From assembly GCA_022577435.1 (NCBI GenBank), contig JAKOON010000020.1, positions 11,437,324 through 11,501,323 on the forward strand: a stretch of 64,000 bases of DNA, given 5' to 3'. The position numbers and the translations under genes are program-made. This DNA comes from Embiotoca jacksoni. Lineage: Eukaryota; Chordata; Actinopteri; Embiotocidae. Below the pieces are notes generated by a model. That model was given only the letters and a program-made list of their open reading frames with translations. It searched no databases and was not told the DNA's origin. Below, in pieces: positions 62,797-64,000 of the stretch (positions within the stretch are counted from its first letter, which is position 1; every line of letters begins with the position of its first letter).

Positions 62797-64000
62797 CTTC
62801 AGGGGAGGGAGAGGAACAAAGACGCTGTTAACTGCGGATGCAGCAGTTTTTTTTTGTATTTGTTTTTGTTGCGCAATGCTTTGTGATGCCACATTAGTAG
62901 GAGGTTACAACTGCTTGTGCAGGTCTCACCAAAAAAAAAGCAGTGAAAAAGGATGACGGGAGTTCATCCAGAGTCTGTGTGCAACAGACTTCAGACATTA
63001 TATTAAAAATACTTTGATATACTTTTGTTTTATGCACCATTTTTATTTTTGTGCTACATTGACGTTTTCCCACATTATTTCTGTGTTTTTGCATTTTATT
63101 TATTTTTCTTTTATTTCTAACTTTAAACTTGCTCACAATTTTAGGGCTTAGACTGTAAGTATTTTCGTGCAAGAGAGTCCTCACTGGGATGTACAAATGT
63201 ACAGAAGTCCAAATATGCTGCCAAGGGAGGATTATTTATCGCTGAAACATGTACATTTGGAAGGGAAGAGGTCGATATAGTTTTCATAAGTGATTATGTC
63301 CAATTTTACTTCAAATATGATAATAGTAAATTTGAACTTCATTTAGTTAGATTTGTATTTAGCCCATCTTATACAAGATTTTGTTATAGGTCATGTGTAA
63401 ATAGTAATTTGTACTCTTGAATCTCTTTAATTTCCCTTCAAATTAACAATACGTGTTCAAAGCTTGTCATAAAACACTGAACAGAAGCCACATGGAAAAA
63501 AAACAAAACAGTGCATTACAGGGAAAAAAAAACATTTCACTGGTGGCAGCATAAGATTGGAGCCCAAATAATAGATTGTTTCTCTTTAAAGGCAATTTAC
63601 AGAGAATGTTCACTGCTCAACATAAATCAACACCTCCTTTGTTGGACTTAAACCTCACGGGTCCAACAAAAATAATGATTTTACTTTCTCATACATTTTA
63701 ATTATCTTAAAAGAAAACACCAGTAGATTAACTTTTAGGGTTATTTATCTCATTACCTACTTTTCTCCATCATCTCTGCATGTTTCCTCTGCGTTTTCTC
63801 CTTAAATGAAAGGTCATGACAGAAATACATGGACCAAAATCTTTAGATTTCCTAAAAAGAACCTTTAACACAAAGTGCTAAGTGTTCCTCCAATGTGAGT
63901 TCATTTAAATTTGGCTTAAATGGAAACTATCAGTTGTCGAGTTGCTGCCAGACCCAGTCTGGAAATATATAAGCTATTTCTCACAACATAACAGCAACGC
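62797..64000. other. adgrl4 intron sequence up to the window edge
   Basis: Upstream of the GPS exon on the minus strand. No further exon with GAIN-domain resemblance and splice sites was found. The sequence is AT-rich, with short A runs at about 63497 and 63523. The next exon probably lies beyond the window. Confidence 0.6.

Noticed and set aside
62797..62892. Upstream extension of the adgrl4 GPS exon
   Set aside because: The sequence is a typical pyrimidine-rich intron end (CTCTCCCTCCCCTGAAG) and does not resemble the GAIN domain.
1..64000. CRISPR arrays, operons, tRNA or rRNA genes
   Set aside because: No regularly spaced direct repeats, no bacterial gene organisation, and no convincing tRNA A/B boxes with a foldable cloverleaf seen on either strand by eye.

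Overview
This window is nuclear DNA from a ray-finned fish, probably a teleost. The signs are spliced vertebrate genes with GT-AG introns, long A/T and GT microsatellites, relics of Tc1/mariner, hAT, LINE and LTR elements, and a vitellogenin of a type known mainly from fish. Nothing prokaryotic, organellar or CRISPR-like is present. I read all exon boundaries by eye from splice sites, reading phase and family resemblance.

Only the right-hand third holds recognisable genes, and both are on the minus strand. Positions 44179-56802 carry a complete 27-exon vitellogenin gene. Its exons join in one open frame of 1249 residues. It has the lipovitellin heavy and light chain regions, but only a 22-residue exon where phosvitin should be, and it stops before the beta-prime and von Willebrand D regions. 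This is the phosvitinless vitellogenin (vtgC, called vtg3 in zebrafish). A TATA box lies about 40 bases before its ATG, which implies a very short leader. Positions 59019-62796 carry the last seven exons of adgrl4 (ELTD1), an adhesion GPCR: the GPS cleavage motif, seven membrane helices and the C-terminus. Its 5' exons lie beyond the right edge. The two genes are head-to-tail, with about 2.2 kb between the adgrl4 stop and the vtgC start, so any vtgC promoter and insulator DNA is probably in that gap.

The left two thirds (1-44178) has no convincing coding exon. It holds a CpG-dense island at about 3.8-5.4 kb that looks like an orphan promoter, with G-rich and A-rich homopurine runs. It also holds a non-autonomous hAT element with its target duplication (2729-3330), an LTR-like relic with a solo LTR nested in it (about 14.8-16.4 kb), a decayed Tc1/mariner copy (about 21.8-22.5 kb), a LINE reverse-transcriptase scrap (33.4-33.7 kb), several copies of two teleost-type interspersed repeats, and two strong hairpins (38.9 and 40.1 kb). 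The rest is AT-rich non-coding DNA, some of which may be conserved regulatory sequence.

The two genes have no shared pathway that I know of: vitellogenin is an oestrogen-induced liver yolk precursor and ADGRL4 is an endothelial receptor. Their adjacency matches the known association of vertebrate vitellogenin loci with ELTD1.
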